From JADJTT01 sp049306275 (GTDB taxonomy: Bacteria > Bacteroidota > Bacteroidia > Chitinophagales > Saprospiraceae), in contig JBAQQB010000165.1 in NCBI GenBank assembly GCA_049306275.1, forward strand, positions 1-64,000: a DNA stretch of 64,000 nucleotides, written 5' to 3'. A program made the translations under genes and the position numbers. Under the pieces are notes generated by a model that saw only the letters and a list, made by a program, of their open reading frames with translations, was not told the DNA's origin and ran no database searches. This document shows positions 7,430 to 15,975 of this stretch, piece by piece. Every line of letters starts with the position of its first letter. Position 1 is the first letter of the stretch.

Positions 7430-9506
7430 GCTTTATAATTTCAGGATTTACAAGGGCTCCAATCTCATTGACCTCAGGTCGGAGGACAGTCATAACATTT
7501 TTATTGTAAGTGGTAGGAATGGCTTTGGAAAGACGACATTCCTTATGGCAATGGTTTGGTGCTTGTATGGGAAGTATATGCAAGAGGTTGATGATTTGTA
7601 TAAGAAAGAAATTGCAGATCAGGGAGGCTATTCGAAGTATATTGTGAGCTCATTGAATCGGTTGGCGAAAACCGAAGAAGATTATAATTTCCACGTTTCT
7701 ATTACATTCACTGATGTAAATATACCGGAAGTACCTTGCAAGGAAATTTCAGTAAAAAGGAGCTACAATGCTAAAACTAGCGTCAGCGACGAGGTTGAGA
7801 TATTAATTGATAACTACCCTAGCGAGCTAGCAAAAGAGGTTGGGCCGGAAATTTTTATCAGGGAATTCATTATGCCTATTGAAATAGCTAAGTTCTTCTT
7901 TTTTGATGCTGAAAAAATTGTCAATCTGGCAGAAGTGAACACTGCGGAGCAAAGGAGGAACTTAAGCCGTGCGTATTCGGAAGTATTGGGTATCAAGAAA
8001 TATGAAGATTTAAGAAAAGAATTGGAGAGCCTGCAATTAAAGCTACGCCAAGAGTCTGCAAGCACTGCCGAAAAGAATCAACTGGAACAGCTTAAAGCTG
8101 ATGTAGTCAAATGCGAAAATCAAATCTTGGGAAATGAAGAAAAGATTAGGGACCTGAGGGAGAAGAGAAATGAAAAAAATAAAGATTCAAGAGATATCCA
8201 GGAGAAGCTTATCAAGGCAGGAAGTCTGATTTCAGTTGAAGAGTTGCAGAAGCTAAGAACTCAAGAAGAGGCTCTAACCAAGCAGCTGAATGATTTGCAA
8301 AGCGAGCTGAAAGACTCCTTTGATGTCATTCCATTTGCTATTGCAGGGGAGAGATTCCTCGAGGTTAGTCAGCAGCTAGAACACGAAGCTGGTTTCAAAA
8401 CTGCAAAATTTAAAGAAGAAAACGTCAAAGGGGTTACAAATAAGATCCTGACAGATTTACTTAACACCCCCAAGCCGGCAGAATTACCGATAGACCACCA
8501 AGTGCATAAGTTTTACGCTGACACCTTCGAGAAACTTATCAGGAAGCACTTTTTCTCTGACACCCCATCATTACCAGATGATTTTAGGGTGATTCATGAA
8601 TTTTCTGACCAGGAGAGGAATGAGTTGCTTGCTGTCCTGAGCAACATAAGGTTGTCCTTTCGGGAATCCTTCAAACGAATCAATGGAGATTATAACCAAA
8701 CAAAGAATGAGCTTAACTCAATTAGGCGGAGGATTAAAGATGCTGAGGCTAATCAGGAGGATCCAATAATAGCTGACTTCAGGCGACAGAAGGAGGAGCT
8801 AGATAAGGAAATCGTCCGAATTGATGATACGGTTGATTCCCTGAACAGAGAGATTGGAGAGGCAACGAATGAAAAAACGCAAAAGGGGAAAAGAATTGAA
8901 GAGTTATCTAAAAAGTTGACTGTTTCAAAGCAAAACAAAGAAAAGGATGAAATAATTTCTCGAAATATTGCAAATTTAAAAGATTTTATAGCCAAGTTCA
9001 AGCTTAAGAAAAAGGAGTCTCTTGAAGAGCAAATTTTGAAAGGGTTAGAAATTTTGATGCACAAAAAAGGATTTATCAAGAAAGTTGAAGTTGAAATTGT
9101 TGGCGATGACATCGATATAATATTGAAAAACGGAAGAGGAGAGGAAATTAAAAAGGAGTCCTTGTCAAAAGGGGAGCAGCAGATGTATGCAACTGCTTTA
9201 CTTAGAGGGCTTGTTGAAGAAAGCGATATTCAGTTCCCGGTGTTCATCGATTCGCCAATGCAAAAATTCGATGAGCAGCACTCTGAAAATATTGTAAAAT
9301 ATTTTTATCCAAATATTTCAGAACAGGTAGTGATTTTCCCGCTTATTAATAAAGAGTTGACGGAAAGGGAATATCGGATTTTGTCAAAGCATGTCGCAAA
9401 AACATACATAATAAATAATATACATGAAGACAAGAGCGAATTCTTAGCTGCCGAACCAGACACCTTTCTTGTAACCTATAACCGCATGTACAACAATGTT
9501 GATTAA
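7410..9506 (+). CDS. dndD: DndD-like SMC/Rad50-type ATPase
   Basis: A 698-aa ATPase with the Rad50/SbcC layout: Walker A GRNGFGKT at residues 35-42, a long charged coiled coil from about 210 to 560, the ABC signature SKGEQQ near 586-591 and a FIDSP Walker B-type segment near 612-616. In Dnd systems DndD is thought to alter DNA structure or supply nicking-coupled ATPase activity during sulphur incorporation. I see no CxxC zinc hook in the coiled coil. It overlaps dndC by 20 bases and the next gene by 11, indicating tight translational coupling. Confidence 0.93.
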   Translation: MTIKEIELYNFRIYKGSNLIDLRSEDSHNIFIVSGRNGFGKTTFLMAMVWCLYGKYMQEVDDLYKKEIADQGGYSKYIVSSLNRLAKTEEDYNFHVSITFTDVNIPEVPCKEISVKRSYNAKTSVSDEVEILIDNYPSELAKEVGPEIFIREFIMPIEIAKFFFFDAEKIVNLAEVNTAEQRRNLSRAYSEVLGIKKYEDLRKELESLQLKLRQESASTAEKNQLEQLKADVVKCENQILGNEEKIRDLREKRNEKNKDSRDIQEKLIKAGSLISVEELQKLRTQEEALTKQLNDLQSELKDSFDVIPFAIAGERFLEVSQQLEHEAGFKTAKFKEENVKGVTNKILTDLLNTPKPAELPIDHQVHKFYADTFEKLIRKHFFSDTPSLPDDFRVIHEFSDQERNELLAVLSNIRLSFRESFKRINGDYNQTKNELNSIRRRIKDAEANQEDPIIADFRRQKEELDKEIVRIDDTVDSLNREIGEATNEKTQKGKRIEELSKKLTVSKQNKEKDEIISRNIANLKDFIAKFKLKKKESLEEQILKGLEILMHKKGFIKKVEVEIVGDDIDIILKNGRGEEIKKESLSKGEQQMYATALLRGLVEESDIQFPVFIDSPMQKFDEQHSENIVKYFYPNISEQVVIFPLINKELTEREYRILSKHVAKTYIINNIHEDKSEFLAAEPDTFLVTYNRMYNNVD

Positions 9507-11058
9507 TATTAGGACATCAGAGGCCAATAAAATAGTTGTTCAGGAGCTAACTCGGAAGTTAAACCTTGGCACTGAGAACTATGTTTCACGGATTGCCTTT
9601 GCCTACTCCATTTCAAAAGGTATAAAGCTAAACCTTGAAAGTGACTTATTGGATAGCAAAGGAAAGGAGTACAAGGATGATATCCTGTTTGGGAGGTATC
9701 GCGACTATTATATAGCCTTGGTTTGTCAACACTATGGCTTGTACAAGACAGATAAAGATATTGGGAAGTATATTAAGATGCATATCGACCATGGATTGTC
9801 TCTGATTGCAAAGCTATTTGAGGAAAATAAAAACTATTCCGGCCTGGATTTTTTGCTTGAGAATATCGAGAAGGGTATTGAGAAGTTAGAAGAAAATGAG
9901 GTTGATTTTAATCCGATAATCTTTGATGAAAATACAAGACGAAACCGTATTGCAAACAAGAAGTATTGCTCAGAGCCGATTAACCTGATTGTTGGCAAAA
10001 CCTTGGAGGATGAGAAAATCTATTTTTATTTCAATGATACTTCAATTCATAATAATGCTCACGTCGCAGTTGCTGGTAATACAGGGACAGGGAAAACTTT
10101 CTTTGCAAATAATCTTTTGAAACAGATTGCGGAAGAGTCAAAAGGGATTGTTAATTTTCTTTTCCTTGATTTTAAAGGTATTAGCATTGAAGATGAAGGA
10201 AAAAATAAAGAGTTTTTTGAAAAAACAAGAACAGAGCTAATTAAAGCTCCGTATAAGCCATTTCCCATTAACCCTCTTTCTTTCATTGACAACATTAATG
10301 AAAAGAACAAGATAATGGGGATAAGTAAATTTGTCGATATCATCACGAGCTATAGTAATATTGGCAAGAACCAACAGCAAACGCTTAAAGATGCAACCCG
10401 CGATGTCTTCGATTCCATGAAAGGAGGCGCATATCCCTCTTTCAAAAAAATCTACGACAGGGTAATGGAGCTAGAAGGGGGAAAAGTTAGCACCCTTCGG
10501 GAGATTCTCCAAAGTCTGAGTGAATTGGATTTATTTGAAACAAAAGTAGATGAAGGCAATAGTTTCCTCAATAAAAATTACTATTTCAGTTTGTCTGGCG
10601 ACTTGCCTAACAATATCAGGTTTACCTCAGTTTTTTTAATAATAAACTATATTTATAATACGTTTATGAATATGGATAACGCTCCAATTGAAAATAGCTA
10701 CCAAGGGATGCGTTATGTTTTATTGATTGATGAGGCGCACACTATTTTTAAAGAAAAGAAATCGCAGGATTTGTTAGAAAAAATCCTGCGAGAGATTCGT
10801 TCAAAGGGAGTTTCTGTGATTCTTCTCTCTCAAGGAATTGAAGAGTTTAATCAACCCACTTTTGATTTTAGCAGCATGTGCGAAACCGTTTTTCTTTTTG
10901 ATATAAAAGACAAGACTAACTTGAAAATGATGCAAAAGTTCTTAGGAATTGGAGATAAGGATGCACAGAAGTTAAAGAATAGCATGGAGAGAATTCAGAA
11001 GTATCAACTCGTTTCAAATTTGAAAGAATATAAAATGTGCGAACTGTTTAAGGCTTAA
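9496..11058 (+). CDS. dndE: DndE domain fused to HerA/FtsK-like ATPase
   Basis: A 520-aa protein whose first ~120 residues match DndE (SRIAFAYSIS, KGKEYKDDILFGRY, HIDHGLSLI). DndE proteins are normally about 110-130 residues and bind DNA, with a preference for nicked duplex reported. After a linker there is a P-loop ATPase of the HerA/FtsK class: Walker A GNTGTGKT near residue 194-201, FLDFKG just after it, Walker B LLIDEAH near 408-414 and a VILLSQG sensor-like strand near 440. The fusion suggests that a pumping or translocating ATPase is physically tied to the DNA-binding subunit. Separate HerA-like ATPases (DptH/DndH) act in the restriction arm of some Dnd systems; whether this domain modifies, restricts or translocates is unknown. 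It overlaps dndD by 11 bases. Confidence 0.88.
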   Translation: MLINIRTSEANKIVVQELTRKLNLGTENYVSRIAFAYSISKGIKLNLESDLLDSKGKEYKDDILFGRYRDYYIALVCQHYGLYKTDKDIGKYIKMHIDHGLSLIAKLFEENKNYSGLDFLLENIEKGIEKLEENEVDFNPIIFDENTRRNRIANKKYCSEPINLIVGKTLEDEKIYFYFNDTSIHNNAHVAVAGNTGTGKTFFANNLLKQIAEESKGIVNFLFLDFKGISIEDEGKNKEFFEKTRTELIKAPYKPFPINPLSFIDNINEKNKIMGISKFVDIITSYSNIGKNQQQTLKDATRDVFDSMKGGAYPSFKKIYDRVMELEGGKVSTLREILQSLSELDLFETKVDEGNSFLNKNYYFSLSGDLPNNIRFTSVFLIINYIYNTFMNMDNAPIENSYQGMRYVLLIDEAHTIFKEKKSQDLLEKILREIRSKGVSVILLSQGIEEFNQPTFDFSSMCETVFLFDIKDKTNLKMMQKFLGIGDKDAQKLKNSMERIQKYQLVSNLKEYKMCELFKA

Positions 11059-11127
11059 AATACTTTTTTACCATTTAAATGAGATTTGTCTCTGTGAATT
11101 AGGAATTAACAATTAAAATCCTGTTCA

Positions 11128-11811
11128 ATGCAATGTAAATTTATTTATCAAAAAGTTTCCTTGGTCTCGAGAATTACTCAGAATTTATTTTTCCATCTCT
11201 TGTTGCTTAATAAAAATGAAATCTCCACCCTTAGACTTGCGATAGATTCAAAAAGAAAAAAAAGAGGTCTTTGGTATAGTAATAATTTGATTGCCCCGCT
11301 GCTCATTATTTATTCCCCACTAATTTTTTATTTTGCCAGTAGGGACTTTGGGGTTATTAGTTTTGATAAGAATTTTTTTGACCTCTCAGTTACTGGGGCT
11401 ATAACCCTTTTAGGGATAAATGTAATGCGTGTTAGTCTTGCTTTTGTTAATGAAAGAATTGATGAATCAAAAATTCCTGAATCAATTCGAAAGTCTACGG
11501 TTGAAGATGTAGAGTCTCTTAAATCAAAGTTACGCCATTGGATCAACCTAATGACAATTATTGGAACACTTTTATTCTGTATTCAAGCTGCTGGGTTTAT
11601 TAAGTCAGATAGCAGCAAGACAATTTATTACGTTGTAATTATTTTTATTTCGGCCTTAATATCAATTACTTTTAGCAGGTTTGTTACGATTGTTCAGTCT
11701 AATTTTTTTGACGATGAAAATTTGATAAAAAGCTGGATTGACGCACTTGGGAAGAAATCGGAGACCTCCCATGAGACGTTGAATGAAGCTATACTAAAAG
11801 AGGGATTATAA
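11128..11811 (+). CDS. Unrecognised four-helix membrane protein in the Dnd island
   Basis: A 227-aa protein I do not recognise. It has four clear hydrophobic segments: about residues 50-70 (NLIAPLLIIYSPLIFYF), 85-110 (VTGAITLLGINVM), 140-160 (NLMTIIGTLLFCI) and 170-195 (VVIIFISALISITF). A charged loop of about 30 residues lies between helices 2 and 3, and a hydrophilic tail follows. It lies 69 bases after the DndE-ATPase gene and 3 bases before the DGQHR gene, so it is probably translated together with the latter. The start ATG at 11128 is plausible; a later in-frame ATG is possible because the first 45 residues are not clearly membrane or signal. Base composition matches the island. It could be an effector or a partner of the DGQHR protein, but that is only inference. 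Confidence 0.75.
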   Translation: MQCKFIYQKVSLVSRITQNLFFHLLLLNKNEISTLRLAIDSKRKKRGLWYSNNLIAPLLIIYSPLIFYFASRDFGVISFDKNFFDLSVTGAITLLGINVMRVSLAFVNERIDESKIPESIRKSTVEDVESLKSKLRHWINLMTIIGTLLFCIQAAGFIKSDSSKTIYYVVIIFISALISITFSRFVTIVQSNFFDDENLIKSWIDALGKKSETSHETLNEAILKEGL

Positions 11812-11814
11812 ACT

Positions 11815-13191
11815 ATGAATACTACAAAAATTGAAAAAGAGGGACAGGTTTTTCTTAAAGTTGAATTGGAACAAATTAAACAAAAAAATAATTCTTTTTT
11901 TGTTGCAAAGATCAATGCGCATGATTTTTTAAGGATTTATACTGTGCGTCCAGCGGTTTATGATTTGGGAAAACATTCTGCTTTGGCAAATTCATTTCCA
12001 GATGAATCGGATTATTACGACCATTTAATCAAGGAAGATAAAGCGAATATTAAAGAAAAAGATTTTCAGAGAGACCCGAGTAGTCAAAGAGTAAAGAGTA
12101 TTGTTGAGTATATCCAAAAAAAGGATTTTGCTTTCTTCCCAAATACAATTATTGCAAATTGTGAGTTAATAAATGACTGGGGTGACTTCCAATTAAGTGA
12201 GAGTGACCCAGAAGATGACTTTTTTAATATTAAAGACAAGCCTAGCTTTATTAGCTTTCTGAAAAAGCAAGAAGATAAGTATTGCTTAATAATACCTTTT
12301 TGTGAAAATTCAGTCCTTGTGATTGATGGTCAGCACCGTCTTGAAGGTTTAAAAAATGTTGACGAAGCATTGCAGAAAAGTTATGAATTGTTAATAGCTT
12401 TTATTATTGGATTTGATAGATCAGTTGTTGCGAAACAATTCTATACAATTAATTACGAACAAAAGCCGGTAAATAAATCGCTTTTGTACCAACTGACTGG
12501 TGAGTTTTCTCGAGAAATTGATGAGCTTTCATTTATGCATAATCTAGTTAAAATTTTAAATGAAATTAATGATAGCCCTTTCTATGGCCGAGTAAAAATG
12601 CTGGGGAAGACCCCTATGGATTTACCCAGTGAGCAGAGAAGGATGCTTTCTATTTCTCAATCCTTTTTAATTGACTCAACGCTTAGATTTATTTCCCCAA
12701 GAGCGCTAGGTACGAAATATCCACCTATTTTTTTGAAATATTTTAATAATTCAAAAGAACACATCTTGATCGTTAGGACTATTTCTAGATTTTTTAATGC
12801 TGTTAAATCAATAAAACCAGATTGGGAAGCACCCTATTTGAGCGTTTTGTCAAAAGGGATGGGAGTATCTGCTCTTTTGAAAGTTTTGAACATTATGTTT
12901 CCAGTTATTTTCTATAAAGAAATGGACGGGCGTTGGGAATTGATTGATAATCTCAAAATTGAAGATTTTAAGAAATATTTAGCTGGATTGGAAAGGGTGG
13001 ACTTCGGGACAGACGGACCCTTCGGAAAAATGGGTAGCGCTGGGAATGTTGCAAAAATCAGAGATGGCATATTAAGTAATCTATCGTATTTTGGGTGTCC
13101 AAAAGATCTTAAGGCTTTTGAGCGGGATTTAAAGATTGAGTATTTGGATAGATTTAATAAAGATTTGAAAAGTTTTCAAATTAATAATTAA
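11815..13191 (+). CDS. dndB: DGQHR-domain protein, DndB-like
   Basis: A 458-aa protein with the defining DGQHR motif at residues 171-175 (VLVIDGQHRLEGL), preceded by an SQRVKSIVEYIQ block and followed by a YTINYEQKPVNKSLLY block, as in the DndB/DGQHR family. DndB proteins bind DNA and in studied systems repress or tune the dnd operon. They are usually about 350-380 residues, so this one carries roughly 80-100 extra residues. It is the last gene of the AT-rich island, whereas dndB commonly precedes dndC. Family membership is secure, but orthology to classical DndB is less so. The gene ends 26 bases before the exonuclease gene, where composition switches sharply to GC-rich. Confidence 0.82.
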   Translation: MNTTKIEKEGQVFLKVELEQIKQKNNSFFVAKINAHDFLRIYTVRPAVYDLGKHSALANSFPDESDYYDHLIKEDKANIKEKDFQRDPSSQRVKSIVEYIQKKDFAFFPNTIIANCELINDWGDFQLSESDPEDDFFNIKDKPSFISFLKKQEDKYCLIIPFCENSVLVIDGQHRLEGLKNVDEALQKSYELLIAFIIGFDRSVVAKQFYTINYEQKPVNKSLLYQLTGEFSREIDELSFMHNLVKILNEINDSPFYGRVKMLGKTPMDLPSEQRRMLSISQSFLIDSTLRFISPRALGTKYPPIFLKYFNNSKEHILIVRTISRFFNAVKSIKPDWEAPYLSVLSKGMGVSALLKVLNIMFPVIFYKEMDGRWELIDNLKIEDFKKYLAGLERVDFGTDGPFGKMGSAGNVAKIRDGILSNLSYFGCPKDLKAFERDLKIEYLDRFNKDLKSFQINN

Positions 13192-13217
13192 TCATTAAGT
13201 CGGCAACTCCCCTCCCA

Positions 13218-14237
13218 ATGCCCCTCCTCGAATTCACCCCCAAAGGGATCTACTGCCCGCAGGCCGATGTCTATATCGACCCCTGGAAGCCCGTGAAAAG
13301 AGCGCTCATCACCCACGGACACGCCGATCATGCGCGTTGGGGGAGCAAATACTACCTCTGCACCCACCAGGCCAGGCCGGTGATCCAGTACCGGCTGGGC
13401 AACGATGCCCGGATCGAGGGCGTCGCCTACGGCGAAACGCGCACGGTCAACGGGGTGAAGTTTTCCTTTCACCCGGCCGGACATATCATCGGCTCGGCGC
13501 AGATACGGGTGGAGTACCAGGGGGAAGTGTGGGTCGCGTCGGGCGACTACAAGACCGAGCGCGATGGCATCTCCACGCCTTTTGAGCCCGTAAAATGCAC
13601 TGTCTTTATCACCGAGAGCACCTTCGGGTTGCCGGTGTTCCGCTGGCAGCCGCAGCAGGAGGTGATGCAGGAGATCAACGACTGGTGGCGCGCCAATAAG
13701 GAAGAGGGTAAAGTGTCGGTCATGATGGCCTACTCTTTGGGCAAAGCCCAGCGCATCCTCAAACACCTCGACACCGGTATCGGTAAGATTTTCACCCACG
13801 GCGCTGTGGAGTCGGTGAATAAGGTACTGCAAAGCCAGGGCCTCCGGCTACCGCCGGCTCCAAAGGCAACGATCGACAGCATGCGCAATGGCGCCGAAGG
13901 CTGCCTGATCATCGCGCCCCCCTCTGCGATGAATTCCACTTGGGTGCGGCGGTTTAAGAACTACTCCACCGGTGTGGCCTCCGGCTGGATGGCCATGCGG
14001 GGCATGCGCCGCCGCAGGGCCGCCGACCGCGGCTTCGTGCTCTCCGATCACGCCGACTGGGACGGCCTCAATGAGGCGGTGCTGGCAACCGGGGCGGAGA
14101 AGGTGTTCGTGACCCACGGTTATACCGCCCAGTTCGCCAAATGGCTCAACGACAAGGGTATCTGGGCCGCCGAGGTGCGCACGGAGTTCCATGGGGAGTT
14201 GCAGGAAATGGAGGAGGAAGCTACGGGAGAGGAATAG
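13218..14237 (+). CDS. Ligase-associated MBL-fold DNA exonuclease
   Basis: A 339-aa metallo-beta-lactamase/beta-CASP-type nuclease, matching the putative exonuclease that travels with ATP-dependent DNA ligases. The metal site is THGHADHA (H33, H35, D37, H38), with a later HPAGHIIGSA motif and SDHADW near residue 275. It lies 40 bases before the ligase gene on the same strand. In many bacteria this pair also travels with an Lhr-type helicase and a metallophosphatase, forming a DNA repair cassette; those two are not in this window. The role is probably end processing before ligation. Confidence 0.9.
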   Translation: MPLLEFTPKGIYCPQADVYIDPWKPVKRALITHGHADHARWGSKYYLCTHQARPVIQYRLGNDARIEGVAYGETRTVNGVKFSFHPAGHIIGSAQIRVEYQGEVWVASGDYKTERDGISTPFEPVKCTVFITESTFGLPVFRWQPQQEVMQEINDWWRANKEEGKVSVMMAYSLGKAQRILKHLDTGIGKIFTHGAVESVNKVLQSQGLRLPPAPKATIDSMRNGAEGCLIIAPPSAMNSTWVRRFKNYSTGVASGWMAMRGMRRRRAADRGFVLSDHADWDGLNEAVLATGAEKVFVTHGYTAQFAKWLNDKGIWAAEVRTEFHGELQEMEEEATGEE

Positions 14238-14250
14238 TCCACCCCCTTAA

Positions 14251-14268
14251 TCCCCCGCCAGCGGGGGA
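14251..14268. repeat. GC-rich palindrome TCCCCCGC-CA-GCGGGGGA
   Basis: A perfect 8-bp inverted repeat with a 2-base loop in the 40-base gap before the ligase gene. The surrounding CCCCTTAATCCCCC text is typical of dispersed intergenic palindromes. It could reduce readthrough or hide the ligase ribosome binding site. Confidence 0.5.
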
Positions 14269-14277
14269 GATTTTGAT

Positions 14278-15852
14278 ATGAAAGATTTCGCACAGCTCTT
14301 CACGGAATTAGATCAGACGACCAAGACCTCGGAGAAGGTGGCGGCGCTGGAGGCGTATTTCCACGCCGCCGAGGAGCGCGATAAGCTGTGGACCATCGCC
14401 ATTCTTTCCCACCGCAGGCCGAAGCGGAGCGTCACCACCACCCTGCTGCGACAGTGGGCGGCAGAGCTCGCGGACATCCCGCAATGGCTTTTCGAGGAGA
14501 GCTATCACACAGTGGGCGACCTGGCCGAGACCATTGCCCTGTTGCTGCCCGACAAGGAGCATGGCCAGGAGCAGACGCTGACCCACTGGATCGAATACAT
14601 CCGCTCACTTGAAGGCCAGGAAGAGTTGGTGAAAAAGCAACGGGTGCTGGATGCCTGGGCCTCGATGAGCTACCAGGAGCGCTTCATCTTCAACAAGCTC
14701 ATCACCGGAGGCTTCCGGGTGGGCGTTTCCCAGAAATTGATGATGAAAGGACTGGCCAGGCACACCGGCCTCGACGAAAACGTAGTGGCCCACCGTCTCA
14801 TGGGCGCCTGGTCGCCCGACGATACCAGCTTCCGGGAACTGCTGTTCGAAGGCGAAGGAGAGGCCGATATTTCAAAACCCTACCCCTTTTTTCTGGCCTA
14901 TCCCCTCGATTTGGACCCCGCCGAACTGGGCGAAGTGCAGGAGTGGCAATTCGAGCGAAAATGGGATGGCATACGGGGGCAACTCATTGTGCGTCAGGGG
15001 GAACTGTTCGTCTGGTCGCGCGGTGAGGAATTACTCACTCAAAAATTTCCGGAGTTTTTTCACCTCGTAAATACCCTCCCCGACGGCACGGCGATCGATG
15101 GGGAGATCATGCCTTACAAAGACGGGCGGCCCCTGCCTTTTCAGGTATTGCAAACGCGCATCGGGCGGAAGAACGTGACGAAGAAATCGCTGCAGGAAGC
15201 CCCGGTGATCTTCAAGGCCTACGATGTGATGGAATGGGAAGGCAAGGATCTGCGACAGCTACCCCTGACCAAGCGGCGGGGCATTCTGGAGCAGTTGCCG
15301 CTGGACGGCAGCCTGCACCTGTCGGAACTGGTGGAAGTGGAGACCTGGGAGGAGATGATCGCGGAGCGCGCCCGGGCCCGCGAGTTCATGAGCGAAGGCC
15401 TGATGATCAAGCGCAGGTCGTCGCCCTACCGCGCAGGCCGCAAGCGCGGCGACTGGTGGAAGTACAAGATCGATCCTTATTCCGTCGATGCGGTGATGAT
15501 CTACGCCCAGCGCGGCCACGGGCGGCGGGCCAATCTGTACACTGATTTCACCTTTGCGGTGTGGGACGAGCAAGGGCAGCTCGTGCCCTTCACCAAGGCC
15601 TATTCCGGCCTTACCGACGCCGAATTTTACGAAGTAAACAACTGGATCAGGCAGAACACGATCGAGCGGTTTGGTCCGGTGCGTAGTGTAAAAGCCGAGC
15701 TGGTCTTCGAGATCGCCTTCGAAGGCATCAACGAATCGGGGCGGCATAAGTCGGGCATCGCCCTGCGCTTCCCCCGCATAGCCCGCTGGCGGAAAGATAA
15801 AAAAGCCGAAGAGGCGGATACGCTGGAGGGGCTGAAACAGCTGTTAGCGTAG
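14278..15852 (+). CDS. ATP-dependent DNA ligase
   Basis: A 524-aa ligase joining 3'-OH and 5'-phosphate ends with ATP. The adenylated lysine is K228 in ERKWDGIRG (motif I). Downstream are IDGEIM (motif III), FKAYDVMEWEG, EGLMIKRR (motif IV) and WWKYKID (motif V). An N-terminal helical DNA-binding domain fills residues 1-200 (QERFIFNKLITGGFRVGVSQ). The length and architecture match the ligase group that pairs with the MBL-fold exonuclease upstream. The cell presumably also has an NAD-dependent LigA elsewhere; this enzyme would serve repair. Confidence 0.95.
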   Translation: MKDFAQLFTELDQTTKTSEKVAALEAYFHAAEERDKLWTIAILSHRRPKRSVTTTLLRQWAAELADIPQWLFEESYHTVGDLAETIALLLPDKEHGQEQTLTHWIEYIRSLEGQEELVKKQRVLDAWASMSYQERFIFNKLITGGFRVGVSQKLMMKGLARHTGLDENVVAHRLMGAWSPDDTSFRELLFEGEGEADISKPYPFFLAYPLDLDPAELGEVQEWQFERKWDGIRGQLIVRQGELFVWSRGEELLTQKFPEFFHLVNTLPDGTAIDGEIMPYKDGRPLPFQVLQTRIGRKNVTKKSLQEAPVIFKAYDVMEWEGKDLRQLPLTKRRGILEQLPLDGSLHLSELVEVETWEEMIAERARAREFMSEGLMIKRRSSPYRAGRKRGDWWKYKIDPYSVDAVMIYAQRGHGRRANLYTDFTFAVWDEQGQLVPFTKAYSGLTDAEFYEVNNWIRQNTIERFGPVRSVKAELVFEIAFEGINESGRHKSGIALRFPRIARWRKDKKAEEADTLEGLKQLLA

Positions 15853-15925
15853 TTTTCAGTTTTCAGTTTTTAATTTTCAGTTGTTTTCACTGAAAACTGA
15901 ACACTGAAAATTGAAAACTGAAAAC
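15852..15925. repeat. Inverted repeat of TTTTCAGT / ACTGAAAA words
   Basis: GTTTTCAGTTTTCAG-type text on the left is mirrored by CTGAAAATTGAAAACTGAAAAC on the right around a TGTTTTC centre. It starts at the ligase stop codon, so transcripts would fold a long A/T-rich hairpin that may act as terminator. The same word set occurs at 1773-1802. Confidence 0.6.
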
Positions 15926-15975
15926 CCGGCATTTCTTTTTGATGTTACTAACTTGCACATTCAATCGCTCAAGCT

